NCBI GenBank assembly: GCA_014529385.2 | Contig: CM043958.1 | Span: forward strand, 123,552,817 to 123,616,816 | Source of the DNA: Adiantum capillus-veneris | Taxonomy: Eukaryota > Streptophyta > Polypodiopsida > Polypodiales > Pteridaceae | Direction of reading: 5' to 3' | Length of the DNA stretch: 64,000 nt | Shown: positions 1 through 12,400 of the stretch, one piece after another | Numbering within the stretch: the first letter of the stretch is position 1 | How the letters are laid out: each line of letters begins with the position of its first letter | Notes under the pieces: model-generated | The model's database searches: none | Told to the model about the DNA's origin: nothing | Seen by the model: only the letters and a program-made list of their open reading frames with translations | Translations under genes and position numbers: made by a program

Positions 1-1742
1 AACCAAGCAAAGCATACTAAAAATGGAATAACACCAAATCAATAGATGCGTACCTGGAGATTTTAATGTAATGTTCACTTACCCGTATTCAAATGGAGAG
101 AATCACGTCTCCTACCTGAAAAAACAAACACCATTTCACTGGGAACCCTGGGTATTACCTTTGCAATCCAAGCCCTTGGATTATAATCTACGTAGTCAAA
201 CGCCTTGGTAAGATCCGTTGTATAACTACACAACTAGCAGGTAACGGTAACCAACCTAGTTAACCGTGTACAGAATGATGAGAATCAACTTAAAAAGTTG
301 AATTTGTCCGCTACCATGGTAGATTTTTGGCTTCTTTCCTTGAAAGTAGAACTCGGATAGATCAAACAATGATCCTCAATGCCTATGGGGAGATGTAGCA
401 ATCACCCGCCGGGTCTTACCCCAAAACAGTATGCCCATAGGCAATCTGTAGTGCTATAGAGGGAGCCGGATATCCACACAAGTGAAATGGCTAGCTCTTA
501 TGGACAGCCATGTTGTCTCAACCTATTGCTGCATCTATACTCCATGGTAGAGATCAGCTGATGGGAGTTTAAGGTTATCTAAAACTCAACTCGAGCACCG
601 CACTGAAAACATGTAGTGCAAAATGATACTCTAAACATCCGTAATGACAAGAATCTTGTTGGGCCATTAACATCGATGTGTATTCCACTAGGTAGAGTTC
701 ATCGATCTTGAGAACAATCACCCAAGGAATATCAACAATTGGGTCTTACCCTAGATTTAACAATGGCTCTTAGCCAGTGTGTGTGGCTCATAGCCCTCAT
801 GGAAATTAGTGTTCAATCCTCAAACCGATGAAGACTAATTTGGATGGCATTTTGCTCAATTTCTAGTTGAGAGTTATAGCACCTTGTCTCATGCTGACTC
901 ACCAATGAAACATGTATCAAAAGCTTCTTAGAAAGTTTTCATTAGTCTTCGAGAGAGAGAAGGAGAAAAACACAAACACATCTTGACCTACCAACCTTGC
1001 AGGGGTCGTGATTGTATGAGAATGAGTTAGCATAGGCACTTTTGCCTATAAAATAAGTCCTAGATTTAGGTTCCATTGAGTGGTATTGTGCGTTGACCAA
1101 AAATTTAAACAATCCAGAACTTAGTTTGTCCGTGACAGAGTGTCTGGTGTGATAGCGAAAGTGTAATCTCTGAAGTGGTGGAATTCATGCCATCTGGTTA
1201 GCATGCCTTGCATACAATTCCACTTCTGTTGTATATCTGTTTTCCTTACCCAAAAAGGGTGCCCAAGATAGGGCGCCCAAAAAATGTGATGCTAAATTTT
1301 TCTTTAAAAATATAGAACATGGCGATGATGGATCTGAAGCTGCTGTCTGCAGACAGTGCTAACAAAGATGAGGCCCATGGGGTGTGGCTTGCTTGACAGG
1401 CCGTGGTCCTATGTCAAAAAAGTGCTCTTTTCCTCCTGCAATCCCAACCAACCCACTCTCAGTCCGTTTGCTTGAGATCCATTATGTCTCTCTCCCCAAC
1501 CTAGGGGTCATTGCCCACTCTGCCGACTTCATCTTCCCGTCCTTGGCTTCCAAGAACTTTTGCCCACACCATGATGGCTTTGCATGACGCCACAACCGGG
1601 TTTCTTCCTCCACTCCATGATGGCTTGACCAGAGAGAGAGAGATCGAGAGAGAGTCCAGAGAAAGGGAGGCCATGCCTCATGCTAAGATCGAGAGAGCAA
1701 CCGAGAGAGACCTTTTCCCCTTCCATGGCTCCTCTCCCCTAA
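1..1742. other. No recognisable gene; possible interior of a minus-strand LTR element
   Basis: I see no protein family or RNA gene here. The stretch lies on the interior side of the primer-binding-site-like motif at 1743-1754, so it may be the decayed 5' interior of a minus-strand LTR element, but I could not read a gag or pol motif from it. A purine-rich GAGA stretch occurs at about 1631-1660. Short open frames around 1384-1783 have no recognisable features. Confidence 0.4.
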
Positions 1743-1925
1743 GCTCTGATACCAGTGTAAGACAAGGGGAAACTAGGGTATGAGGGTCCACCACCCAACC
1801 ACCCTTTTAATAGGCAAGCCCCTGGCCCTTTGCCCTAGTTGGACTCCCCGTTCCACACCGCCTAGCCCGGCCCTGCCCTTGTCTTGTTCGGTCTTGCCGG
1901 TGTCCTGACATTGCGGAGCTCCCTG
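1743..1925 (-). mobile_element. Primer-binding site and partial 5' LTR of a minus-strand retrotransposon
   Basis: The plus strand reads GCTCTGATACCA at 1743-1754, the complement of TGGTATCAGAGC, the initiator-tRNA-Met primer-binding site common in plant Copia elements. One base later (1756) the sequence begins TGTAAGACAAGGGG, a plausible LTR edge. A TATA-like TATTAAAAGG is seen on the minus strand near 1803-1813. After about 1925 the sequence is PPR-like, so the LTR appears cut off by a rearrangement. No partner LTR is found in the window. Element identity is inferred from the primer site only. Confidence 0.55.
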
Positions 1926-4110
1926 TCCGAAATGCCACCACTTCCAATGAATGCACTGATTTTGGAATGTGCACAACGAGAGTAGGGCGAGAGTCCATGT
2001 GACTGTCCTCTTTTTTAACGTTTATCAGCTATGTGCACAAAAATTCACAATTACATTGTTAAAAAATGATGTCATACTTGGAACTCTCTTGGTCGATATG
2101 TATGCCAAATGTGGTGCGCTTGAGAGAGCAGAAAAATTGCTCCAAGAGCTTCCTATCTGGAATGTCAAAATTGATTGCGGGATGTGCATAAGAAGAGCAG
2201 GGCCAGAAAGCTCTTGGCTGTCTTTACTGTATGCAAAGCGAGGGCCTCCACATAAGCGTGCATCTTTAATGCATGTGGCTATATGCAAGATGCTGATATG
2301 GGCTTAAAAATTAACTCTGAAATTGTTAGTCAGGGGTTGTTGCAAAAAACTTTGGTGCTTCGCAATGCCTTGGTCAATATGTATGCCAAATGTGCTATGG
2401 GATGTCGTCTTTTGGAATGCACTAATTGCAGGATATGACCGACAAGGGCTAGGCTAGGAAGCTTTGGGCTATTTCAGTAGGTGCTTGAGGAGCTTACTAT
2501 TCGAAACGACGTTCTGATTGTGGGATATGCACAATAGGAGCAGGGACAAAAACCTCTAGGCTATTTTCAGCGGATGCAAAGCGAGGGCCTCTATCTAGAT
2601 GCAATCACCTACACGTGTATCTTGAAGTCATGTGGCTCTACGCAAGATGTGGATATGGGCTTAAAAATTCACTTTGATATTGTTAGTCAAGGGCTGTTGC
2701 AAAAAATTTCGTGTTTGGCAATGCTTAGGTCGATATGTATGCCAAATGTGGTGCGGGATGTCGTCTTTTGGAACGCACGAATTGTAGGATATGCCCAACA
2801 AGGAAGCTCTGGGCTGTTTTTGATAGGTGCTCGAGGAGCCTACTACTCGGAACGGCGTGAAAATTGATTGCGGGACACACACAAAAAGAGCAGGGAAAGA
2901 AAGCTCTAGGCTGTTTTCAACGGATGCAAAGTGAGGACCTCTGTCCAGATGCAATCACCTATGCGTGCATATTGAAGGCATGTGGCTGCACGCAAGACGC
3001 TGATATGGGCACAAAACTTCATAGTAAGTGAGAGACTGTTGAAAAAAGTGGTCATGCTTGGCACTATCTTGCTCAATATGCATGCCAAATATGGTGCGCT
3101 TGGGAAAGCACAAAAAATCACATCAATTTTAGTGGTTGATGAAGATCGTGTGGCAAGGAAGCACTATCTTTCTCAATATGCATGGCAAATATGGTGCGCT
3201 TGAGAAAGCATAAAAAATGCTTGAGGAGCTTCTTGTCCGGAATGTCACCTCTTGTAAGGCACTGATTGTGGGAATATATTGTTAGTGAGAGGCTGTTGAA
3301 AAAAGATTTTGTGCTTGGCACTGTGTTGGTTGATATGTATGCCAAATGTGGTGTGCTTGAGCAAGCACAAAAAGTGCAAGAGGAGCTTCCTGTCCGGAAT
3401 ATCACCTCTTCCAAGGAATGCACTAATTGCGGGATTGCGCAACAAGAGCAGGGCCAGAACTCTCGGATTCCAGTTACCTACACAGGCATCTTGAAGGCAT
3501 GTCGCTCTACGCAAGATGTTGATATGGGCACAAAAATTACATTGTCAAAAAATATGCCGTGCTTGACACTGTCTTGGTTGATATGTATGCCTAATGTTGT
3601 GTGCTTGACAAAGCAAAAAAATTGCTTCAGGAGCTTCGTGTTTGGAATGCTAGCACTGATTGTGGGAAGTGTGCAATGAGAGCTGTGCTCGAAAGCTCTA
3701 GGCTATTTTCAGCAGATGCGAAGCAAGGGCCTCACACACAACAGGAGCGAGGTCAGAAAGCTCTCGGCTGTTTTCAACGGATTCAAAGCGACGGCCTCCC
3801 TCTAGCTACAATCACATACGCATGGATCTTGAAGGTATGTGGCTATACGCAAGATGCCAATATGGGCTTTAAAATTCACTCTCATATTGTTAGTCAAGGG
3901 TTGTTGCAAAAAAATGTCTTACTTGGCAATGCCTTAGTCGATACGTATGCTAAATGTGGTGCACTTCAAAAAGCACAAAACGTGCGTGAGGAGCTTCCAG
4001 TCTCGACTGCCTCTCTTGGAGTCCATTGACTGCGGGATACGCGCGACAGGAGCAAGATAGAAAGCTCTCGATTGTTTTCAGCGGATGCAAAAAGCTATCG
4101 GGGTGTGTTA
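1926..4110 (+). pseudogene. Decayed tandem PPR (pentatricopeptide repeat) gene
   Basis: About six to seven PPR units of roughly 280-310 bp can be read on the plus strand, scattered over all three frames with many stops. Recurrent blocks are 'LLVDMYAKCGALERAEK' (near 2085-2140), 'DAITYTCILKSCGSTQDVD' (near 2595-2655), 'FWNARIVGYAQQG' (near 2770-2810), 'GTVLVDMYAKCGVLEQAQK' (near 3318-3375) and 'NALVDTYAKCGALQKAQ' (near 3930-3980). The 5' edge abuts an LTR fragment at about 1925. PPR proteins normally bind organellar RNA with one repeat per base. Here the gene is clearly dead. The roughly 100-residue period and wording resemble PLS-type PPRs of ferns or lycophytes. No start codon or editing domain (E/DYW) is visible. 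Confidence 0.85.
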
Positions 4111-4639
4111 ACCAAATACAAAGGGAAAGTCGACCTCGCCTCCAGTATGCACCTACGCACTCAAAATGGTCCTCTACCACTATAAAAAAGAGCCCTCTTG
4201 GTGCTTCCATACCAAAGCTTGGTAACGCAACTTTAGACTTTGCAATGTCCACTCCGCCTCCACTATCATGTTTGTTTCGAGCAGTGTTGTTATACGGAAG
4301 CTTAAATGCAACCTGCATGCCTCGACGATAGTCAAACTATCATACGGTGAGTAACCATTACCATTTCTTGATTTTTGACACTGAGAATGCAGTTAATGAA
4401 CTCACAAAAAATGGCATGCTGCCGTGGGAATGGCACGTTCCCTCGTATTATAAAAATTGGGGAGGACTGTGCAAACTCTCCCATGCAAGGAGACTTGCAT
4501 GTTTTATTTTTTTTCGAATCATAAAAATGGGACAACAAACAATTAATAACAATAACATCTTGTATGTTTACAAATATCGAGCTTGATAAAACTCTAACCC
4601 TCCTTGTGGTTTTTTGTGAGGTAAACCTCTGAAAGACAA
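4111..4639. other. Non-coding stretch inside the PPR relic
   Basis: Between the two PPR-like blocks there is about 530 bp in which I recognise nothing. It may be an insertion or a highly decayed part of the same pseudogene. Short open frames on both strands here (near 4332-4676) show no family signature. Confidence 0.4.
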
Positions 4640-5060
4640 GGTCGATTCGCTCTAGATTGTCTTTGAGCAGATACAATGTGAGTGTGTTTCACCAATGCAA
4701 TGACATACATTTACGCATTGTATCTTGTGCCACAATCAAAGCTACGAAGCTGATTCATGATGAGATTCTAACGCAGCAGCGTTTGCAAAGCCATACCACG
4801 CTGGGTGGTGCGCTCATGGACATGTAAATTTGAAATGTCGTCTCTTGGACAATGTCCATCGTGGATGGAAAGGGAAGAGCAGTCTTCAAATTCAAATCTC
4901 TTATACTTGCACCTTCTAACCTTGTTGCCTTACGCAAGAAATCAACATGAATTCACGATGAGATCACCATATGAAGCAGCTTTGGATGGAGTCTGCAAAA
5001 ACTACTATCCACAAATTAATCAAGAACCATTGCATGCCAAACTTGTATGCGTGAAAGGTA
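4640..5060 (+). pseudogene. Second decayed PPR block
   Basis: Broken PPR-like phrases continue on the plus strand: an 'IHDEILTQQRLQ'-like segment near 4753-4790, 'TTLGGALMDM' near 4796-4826, 'NVVSWTMSIV' near 4830-4860 and a second 'IHDEI' near 4950. Stops and frame changes separate them. It lies in the same orientation as the array at 1926-4110 and probably belonged to the same or a neighbouring PPR gene. The right edge runs into a (CT)n microsatellite. The call rests on recurring PPR phrases in order and is less certain than for the first block. Confidence 0.6.
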
Positions 5061-5061
5061 T

Positions 5062-5064
<3 letters not shown>

Positions 5065-5146
<82 letters not shown>
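5065..5146. repeat. (CT)n microsatellite
   Basis: An uninterrupted CT/TC dinucleotide run of about 41 units. Confidence 0.97.
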
Positions 5147-5148
<2 letters not shown>

Positions 5149-5294
5149 CATCCATTTTCTTTTTCAGGGATATATACTCTTGTTGAATCTTCAAATAACA
5201 CAATCACACTTACACAAGAAGATTTAAGATCATGGGGTTGTAAACACAAGACCATGTCTAACTTCGGGTCATAGGATTTTTAGAAAACAAAGCA

Positions 5295-5298
<4 letters not shown>

Positions 5299-5349
<51 letters not shown>
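5299..5349. repeat. (CT)n microsatellite
   Basis: An uninterrupted CT run of about 25 units, the second such run within 300 bp. Confidence 0.97.
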
Positions 5350-5352
<3 letters not shown>

Positions 5353-8300
5353 CATGCTTTAACTGTAAAGACTTGGTATGAAGCCTTCTTCCCTCATAGC
5401 TTTTCCCTTCTAGGTTCTAATACTTCATTATTACATAGCGAGATCCAAAAATTTTGTTTTCTCTTACTCTCGATCTCACTTCAATTCAATACAAATGCAG
5501 CTAATGAAGCACTCTATTTATTTTTTAAATACCATCAATTTCAGAAGGAGTTCATATGGCCTTCATGATCATAATTCAAACCAATCCACAGTGGTGCAAA
5601 CCTGTTTTAGCATGGGTAGTCGCCATTTCCAAGGATGGAAGGTCTGAGTGCTTGTGCGACGAGGCCGGACGTTCTTGTTGTAGATTTTTTTTAATGTTTT
5701 ATATAAAATCGGCAACTCGGTATATTTAGGAAAAGGCTCTCATGCATGTCGGAGATGCCGGAGGGAATGGGTCCATGGCACCACAAACTGATTCTAGTAG
5801 CTTTACCCAAAAATTCCGAGAATGTTGTATCAAAATTCCCTAATTAACCTTTCAAACATCTCTAATGTAACATTTGATAGCCTAGTAACTTGTGTGTAGC
5901 GGAAAATAGCATGAACATAGTGAGCATTTCATTAGAATAGCTTCTTAATGAGAATAACAAAAGTGCTTCGGTGGAGAGAGCAACAAAAAGCAGAACACCT
6001 AGTTAGATAGCATGAACAATACTTCAAAAGAGAGAGAAATTAAGCAATTGACAACAATTGAGGACCGGATTTGCATGGAGCCGGTCCCCCCTCCAAAAGG
6101 CTTTGTATTATGGTTTCTCCCATCAAGAGAGAGACATCTTACAATACAATTTCTTGTGTTCCTTCAATACTAGCTAGTGCAATGAAGATGGAAATTTCAT
6201 GCACTAAGCAAAACACTTATCAAACACAACATCAATTCCCTCACGGTCTCACACCCAAGACCTCACACACCTTCGAAGATGGTGAGAGATAGCGGGGTAT
6301 GAGAGTAGATTGAGAGGAAGAAGGAGTATTCTTACGAGAAAGATGTACATCTCCTCACATAATCACTCATATTAGCATAGCTTAGCTTAGTAATTAGCAT
6401 GTTAGAGGAGATGAGCATGCATTGAATCTTGGCTCTTGGTTGGATTTGCATCACAAAGCCAAGAGTTGTTGGTGTAGGCCTCCCTTCTCACAAGCTTGGA
6501 GTAGGTGATAAGCTTTCCATTAAATCTTGAGAAGGAGAGAGAGAGTCTTCTTTAATTCACACATGAGCTAGTGTGAGTGTGTAGGTGATAATGCCTTTGA
6601 AAAATCAGCCCCCTCTCTCTCTTGGTCGACCCCTCTTGCTATTTGCTCTTGCTAGCATCCTATTGGACCTCCCCAAGCTTAGCCAATGGTAATTAAGCAG
6701 CATAAGTGATAGCCTTCTGACATGTGTCCTCCTTTCCCCTTTTGTGAGAGCTTTAGGTAATTATTTAATTCAACTAAACTCTCATTGGACCCCTTTGCCT
6801 CCTGGCCAATAGGAATCAGGCAAGCCATTGGGTTGTTGAATGCTCATTGGTCCCCTTGGGAGACTGCCCAATAGTCTTCTAGAGAGCTTAATTCTTATTG
6901 GTTCTTTTATGAAGTGTTTTTAAATTAATTAAACTAGATTTACTCTAGACTAATTCTCATTGGTCCACCTCCAAGGCCATCCTATAGGAATTGGGTACAC
7001 CTTGTGGGCATATGGACTAGGGAGCTAACATGTGTCCTCATTCCCATTGTGTAAAGGGAGCTTGTGTGTGTGTGTGTGAGTTTCTCTCTCATCCCCTACT
7101 TGCAAGGCTCGCCCCCTCCTATGTAGGGATTGACAAAGAATTTTGGGACACACACAAAGCATCCAATCCCCCCCAAGTTTGACCTTTGGACACAAGCTTT
7201 GAATTTTGGAACCTTAGCATTTTGGAAGTCTTAATGGGCTGAACCTTAGGATCTTTTAATCCCATTGTTGCACATGGATCTTTTACAGATGGCCCCCCCT
7301 TTGGATCCCTATTTTCCCTCCTTTGGATCCCTACTGTGGCCGGTCTGCTAGCTTAACCAATATTCTAGCTTTTTCTCCCCTCGCACTTCCCCATATGAAA
7401 TGATCAGTTTAGTATGAGAAAATCATTTAGGAAAATTAGATATTGATTATTATGGCATCTAAAATCTTCTCTTTTCGCACCTCTTTATAGGACGATTGAT
7501 TCTCCTCAATAAAAGATGATAGATTTAGTATTTAGGATGGTATTGAGGCCTCTTCATATGAAATCGTTCATCATTTTTGGATGCGAATGCCTCTATTTGT
7601 GAGCTTATTGGTGAATAAATTTATCTAAGACACTATAAATAGATCTCCATTGTCATAAACATTAGACTCTGTTAAAATTGGGGCAAATGCATCCCAAAAT
7701 GATGCAAGGGTACATTGGGAGTTTCTAAAATTTTGAGGGGTATTTCGAGAATTTCCATAAATTTCAAGGGTATTTTGGTTTTTTTTTTTAATATAGCTAT
7801 GGTCAAGTTTGAAACATTCTTTTTAAAAATTGTTGTAGTTCCAGTGAAGAAAAGTCTAGATGTGTTTTGGCGTTTATGAGAGTATCATGACTTCACATTA
7901 TTGGCCAGTGCAAAGTGTATATCTCATATATGTAAAAATTAAATACTCAAACAATGAGGGCATTTAATTTTGTAGTCCAGTCATTGGTCGTGGTTCCCAA
8001 AGATGAAGAAGGGATTTGGTGACTCATGATCCTCTATATTGATCAAGTCAGTTCAGTGTCTCTCATTGAAGATTTTTATGATTCTGATAATCATGTTTAT
8101 TATTGATGAGAGTGAGAGTATAGACCTTTGGGTTCGGTTCAATGTGATTGAAGATCTCGAGACAACTAGTAGGGAAGAAGGTACTTTTGAGCTTGTGTCT
8201 TTTCACATAGTGTCCGAGGTGGCTCCATGTGTGGATGAGGGGAATGGTAGCCACATACACGTGGATAGAGGAACATCTCTACATAGAGACCAGCTCTATA

Positions 8301-8577
8301 TCTTTGTCAGACTCTACGACCATCTATTTTCCCTAAATCTCTCTAATTCACAACTAACTTTATTGAAGGACTCGCTCATTTCTTTTGTTGCTCGAAAAAC
8401 TTGCTCGTCATCTTGTAAGACTCTCCACTGGGCCTAGTCATGTTACTAGTCCCAAAATAGCTAGAGGATACACACACACACACACACTCACAGGGAGGGA
8501 GTCGACTTTGCTCACGCAGGACTGATTTGGCCTCAATTTTTGTAGCCATGAAGGCTCATTCTGAAGCTCTCTATCTC
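5350..8577. other. Non-coding region without recognisable genes
   Basis: More than 3 kb with only short, unrecognised frames. One open frame at 8039-8437 (132 codons) begins at an ATA codon and has no familiar motif, so I do not call it a gene. A region of repeated ATTGG...CCAAT units is listed separately. A short (GT)n run lies near 7061-7078 and a T-run near 7771-7780. Confidence 0.5.
6655..7005. repeat. Degenerate repeats of ATTGG...CCAAT palindromic units
   Basis: Units of the form (C)ATTGG-(pyrimidine-rich, about 15-20 bp)-(G)CCAATRG recur near 6661-6688, 6784-6814 and 6845-6873. Weaker copies lie near 6897 and 6958-6989. Each unit is an imperfect inverted repeat carrying a CCAAT box on one or both strands. 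The spacing is irregular (about 60-120 bp). Function is unknown; this could be part of a retrotransposon LTR or a decayed minisatellite. Confidence 0.5.
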
Positions 8578-8650
<73 letters not shown>

Positions 8651-8652
8651 AC
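8578..8652. repeat. Compound (TC)n(AC)n microsatellite
   Basis: A (TC)n tract to about 8626 passes directly into an (AC)n tract to 8652. Confidence 0.97.
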
Positions 8653-8742
8653 GTCTCCATAGCTATGGCTGCTCAAGCTTATGAAAAATTAATTGTATAG
8701 GTTACTACTTCTTAAATGGTTACACATATTCTATTCGACCTG

Positions 8743-8744
<2 letters not shown>

Positions 8745-8814
<70 letters not shown>
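8745..8814. repeat. Compound (TC)n(AC)n microsatellite
   Basis: (TC)n to 8784 followed without a break by (AC)n to 8814; same order and polarity as the tract about 100 bp upstream. Confidence 0.97.
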
Positions 8815-8816
<2 letters not shown>

Positions 8817-9117
8817 TGGCCCACTCTCACAATGCTTCATGTGACTATTGCCTAACAATTGATGTCATTGGTAATGCTTGACACAAAGAAATAGCAAAAT
8901 GGGTCTTGCTTGGTTAGCCATGTCATAGTAGTTGATGTGTAAAATTATTCTAAATGTGCAAATAAGTCATAGTAGTCAATTTGTAAGTAGGATAACATGG
9001 GTTGATAAGTTTTTTTTATAAACGTAAAAAACAATTCAAAATATACGTAGAAGATTATGTGAAGCAGATTTATAAAATCAAAACCTCAATTTTTTTGTAA
9101 AGCACAGGTGCAATCTC

Positions 9118-9398
9118 TGTTGAAGATGATGAAACAGGAAACAGAAGGAAGACAGCAACTCAGAGTAAGAAGAAGATGGAGAAGGAGAAGACACAGAGCT
9201 TGTGTACGAGATCTCTGTAGTCTCTCTCTCTGTATTGGAATAATAATATGTGTGTACAAACTCAGAGCTACAAAGCTTATCTGAAACCCTAAGAGATAAG
9301 GTGTCCTTTCACACCAGATGTCCAGGGGGAAAAACCCAGTGGGAGAAAAGTGCCCCTGGTGAAGCGCGTATACACACTAACACTACTACATGTCTACA
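9118..9398 (-). repeat. Copia 3' LTR
   Basis: 281 bp, identical to 14027-14307 except at 9261. On the minus strand it contains the block 'CCCACTGGGTTTTTCCCCC', typical of plant Copia LTR R regions, and the polypurine tract lies just inside it at 9399-9410. Confidence 0.97.
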
Positions 9399-9410
9399 AA
9401 TCCCCCCTGT
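9399..9410 (-). promoter_or_regulatory. Polypurine tract
   Basis: The minus strand reads ACAGGGGGGATT directly upstream of the 3' LTR edge TGTAGAC. This is the expected primer for plus-strand cDNA synthesis. Confidence 0.85.
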
Positions 9411-9445
9411 AGTGATAGTGTGAATCCGTACAAGGTAGCAGATCA

Positions 9446-12400
9446 TCATGTGTATGAGAGTAAGCCCAAAGCTTTTCGGAAAGCTTCAAACTTTTCTCGT
9501 GATAACGCCTTCGTAAATAGATCTGCAATGTTATCCTGTGTAGGACAGTAAGTTAGTGTGATCTCCCCTGCATGTAGCCTTTCCCTGACATAGTGGTAGT
9601 GAACCTCTATGTGCTTTGTTCTTGCATGAAATACTGGATTCCTTGCAACTGCCATAGCACTCTGACTGTCAGTGAAAATGGTAGTGGGTGCCTGTTGACA
9701 CTCACAAAGATCTGCCAATAACCTGCGTATCCATACACAATCAACTGTTGCCGTGAAAGCTGCCCTATACTCAGCTTCACAAGTTGATGTAGCCACTGTG
9801 GGTTGCTTCTTGCTTAGCCAAGATATACATGCATTTCCCAAGAAAAAACAATTGCCACTTGTGGAATGTCGTGTGTCAAAATCACCAGCCCAATCTGAAT
9901 CGCTGTAACCAAGAAGCTGCATAGAACTGTGCTTTCCATACATATCCCCCCTTGGAAAGAACATGGCAAGATTAGGGGTACCTGAAAGGTAACGAAGTAT
10001 GCGCTTCACAGCTTGCCAATGATGCATACCTGGGCTGTGCATAAATCTGCTTGCTTGTGAAACCCCAAATTGAATGTCTGGACGAGTGTTGCCTGCCAAA
10101 TATATCAAGCAACCAACCGCTGCTGCATAAGTATGTACATCAAAAGGTTCTCCAGCATCGTGCATGCTCAACTTTGATCCAGTTTCTACGGGTGTAGAGA
10201 TTGGCTTACAATTTTGCATACCAAACTTGTCCAAAATTTTATGCAAATATTTTGCCTGCAACATGTATATGCCATCCTCTGATTGCACAAACTGAATACC
10301 CAAGTAATAATGTAGCAAACCAAGATCAGACATCTCAAAGGTTTTTCTCAAAGCATCTTTAAACGCTTCAATTTCATCTGCACTATTGCCTGTAAGAAGC
10401 ATATCATCCACATAAAGTGTTAGCATAATGAGAACTCCATCTCTCTTTTTGACATACAAAGTACTTTCTGTTGGACTATTCTGAAATCCTTGGCCAATCA
10501 AATAAGTATGTATCTTCTCATACCATGCTCTTGGAGCCTGTTTGAGACCATACAAAGCTTTACGCAATCTACATACCTTTTGCTCTTGACCTTTTACAAC
10601 AAAACCACTTGGTTGACTTACATAAACTTCTTCCTGCAAATCACCATTCAAAAAAGCAGTCTTGATATCCAACTGATGCACTTTCCAACCATGATGAGCA
10701 GCAATTGCAACTAGTGATCTAACTGTGGACGCACGAGAAGTAGGAGCAAAGGTTTCATCATAATCTATGCCTTTCTGTTGCGCATAGCCTTTTGCCACAA
10801 GCCTTGCTTTGTACCTGTCAACAGTACCATCTTGTTTCCTTTTTACCTTAAAAACCCACTTTGTACCAATAGGCTTTTTACCTGTAGGCAAGTCCACTAG
10901 ATCCCATGTATGATTCTTATGAATAGAATCAATTTCTTGCTGCATAGCATCTTTCCACTGAACACACTCTAAAGCTTGTTCAAATGAATCAGGCTCATCT
11001 GCATCACAAAGAGTGCTAAAGCAAGCCAAATCTACTTGCTCTCTGCCAAAAGTAGTACCAGCACGTGTTTTCCGTGGCAACGGTGCATCCAACTTGCTAT
11101 CCTGCAAAGTTTTCTGAACCCATTTAGGCAAGGTTCTTTCTTCCCTGAGAACTTCTTGCTCTTCACGCACAATTTCCTCTACATCATGAGGTGTCACATG
11201 CTGATCAAAAGATTGATCAAGATTATCAACCTGTTGTGAATCTTGATTTTCCACAAAAGAAGGAAGCAAACCTTCAAATACATCATGTGTCTGCATATGA
11301 GGTACATCAAAAGCAACCATAGGTTGAGCAGTAGTTTCTGCAAAAATTACATCACGACTTTCAAAAATCTTGTTTGTAGCAGGATTGTAAAGTCTATAAC
11401 CTTTACTTCCACTACTGTACCCCACAAATATACATTTGATTGCCTTATCATCAAGCTTCCCACGTAACTGCTGAGGGATGTGAGCATAAGCAAGACAACC
11501 AAAAACACGAAGATAACTGACTGAAGGTTTTTTGTCATACCAAGCTTCATATGCAGTAATGGTCTTCAAGGCACGAGTAGGACACCTGTTCAAAACATGT
11601 GCTGCACAAGCAATTGCCTCCATCCATAGTTTATGAGGCAAACTCTTAGCCTTGAGCATACATCTAGCCGTCTCCATTAAAGACCTGTTCTTCCTTTCTG
11701 CAACACCATTCTGTTGTGGTGTGTATGGCATAGTGCATTGGTGTTTAATGCCTTTCTTTCCCAAAAAATCCTTAAATGCACCTGACATGTATTCACCTCC
11801 TCGATCGGTACGAAGAGTCTGTACTTTGCAACCTGTTTCATTTTCAACCATGGTGACATAATGTTGAAAAACTGCAAACACGTCTGACTTTGCTTTGAGT
11901 GGATACACCCAACAAAACCTGGAAAAGTCATCAATGAAGGTCACAAAATAAAGGCTGTTTCCCAAAGATGGCGTCCTCATAGGACCACATACATCACTGT
12001 GTACAAGCTGCAACTTTCGTGTCGCTCTAACTGAACCATCCTGCGAAAATGCAAATCTGTGCATCTTTCCAAGAACGCAACCTTCACATACATGTCTTGG
12101 TGGCATCTCCAATAAAGACAAATCATGCACCATATTATGACGTTGTAAAGTCATCAAACTGCCATAACTAACATGCCCAAATCTAGCATGCCACAACTCA
12201 GCATCCTGCATGGCCTGAGTCTTTGTTTCTGCAATACATACCTGAATCTGCTTTTCATAATGATCTAGCACAAATAGTCCATTTTCCAGCGTACCTGTAG
12301 TGATAAGAGAATAACCATTCTCTCGATTTCGTACAACACATCTGTCATCCTCAAAAATGACCCGAAGACCATTTTTTGCAAGAGAGGATACAGACAACAA

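Noticed and set aside
8039-8437. 132-codon open frame on the plus strand
   Set aside because: It does not begin with ATG (ATA at 8039), has no recognised domain and sits in repeat-flanked non-coding sequence.
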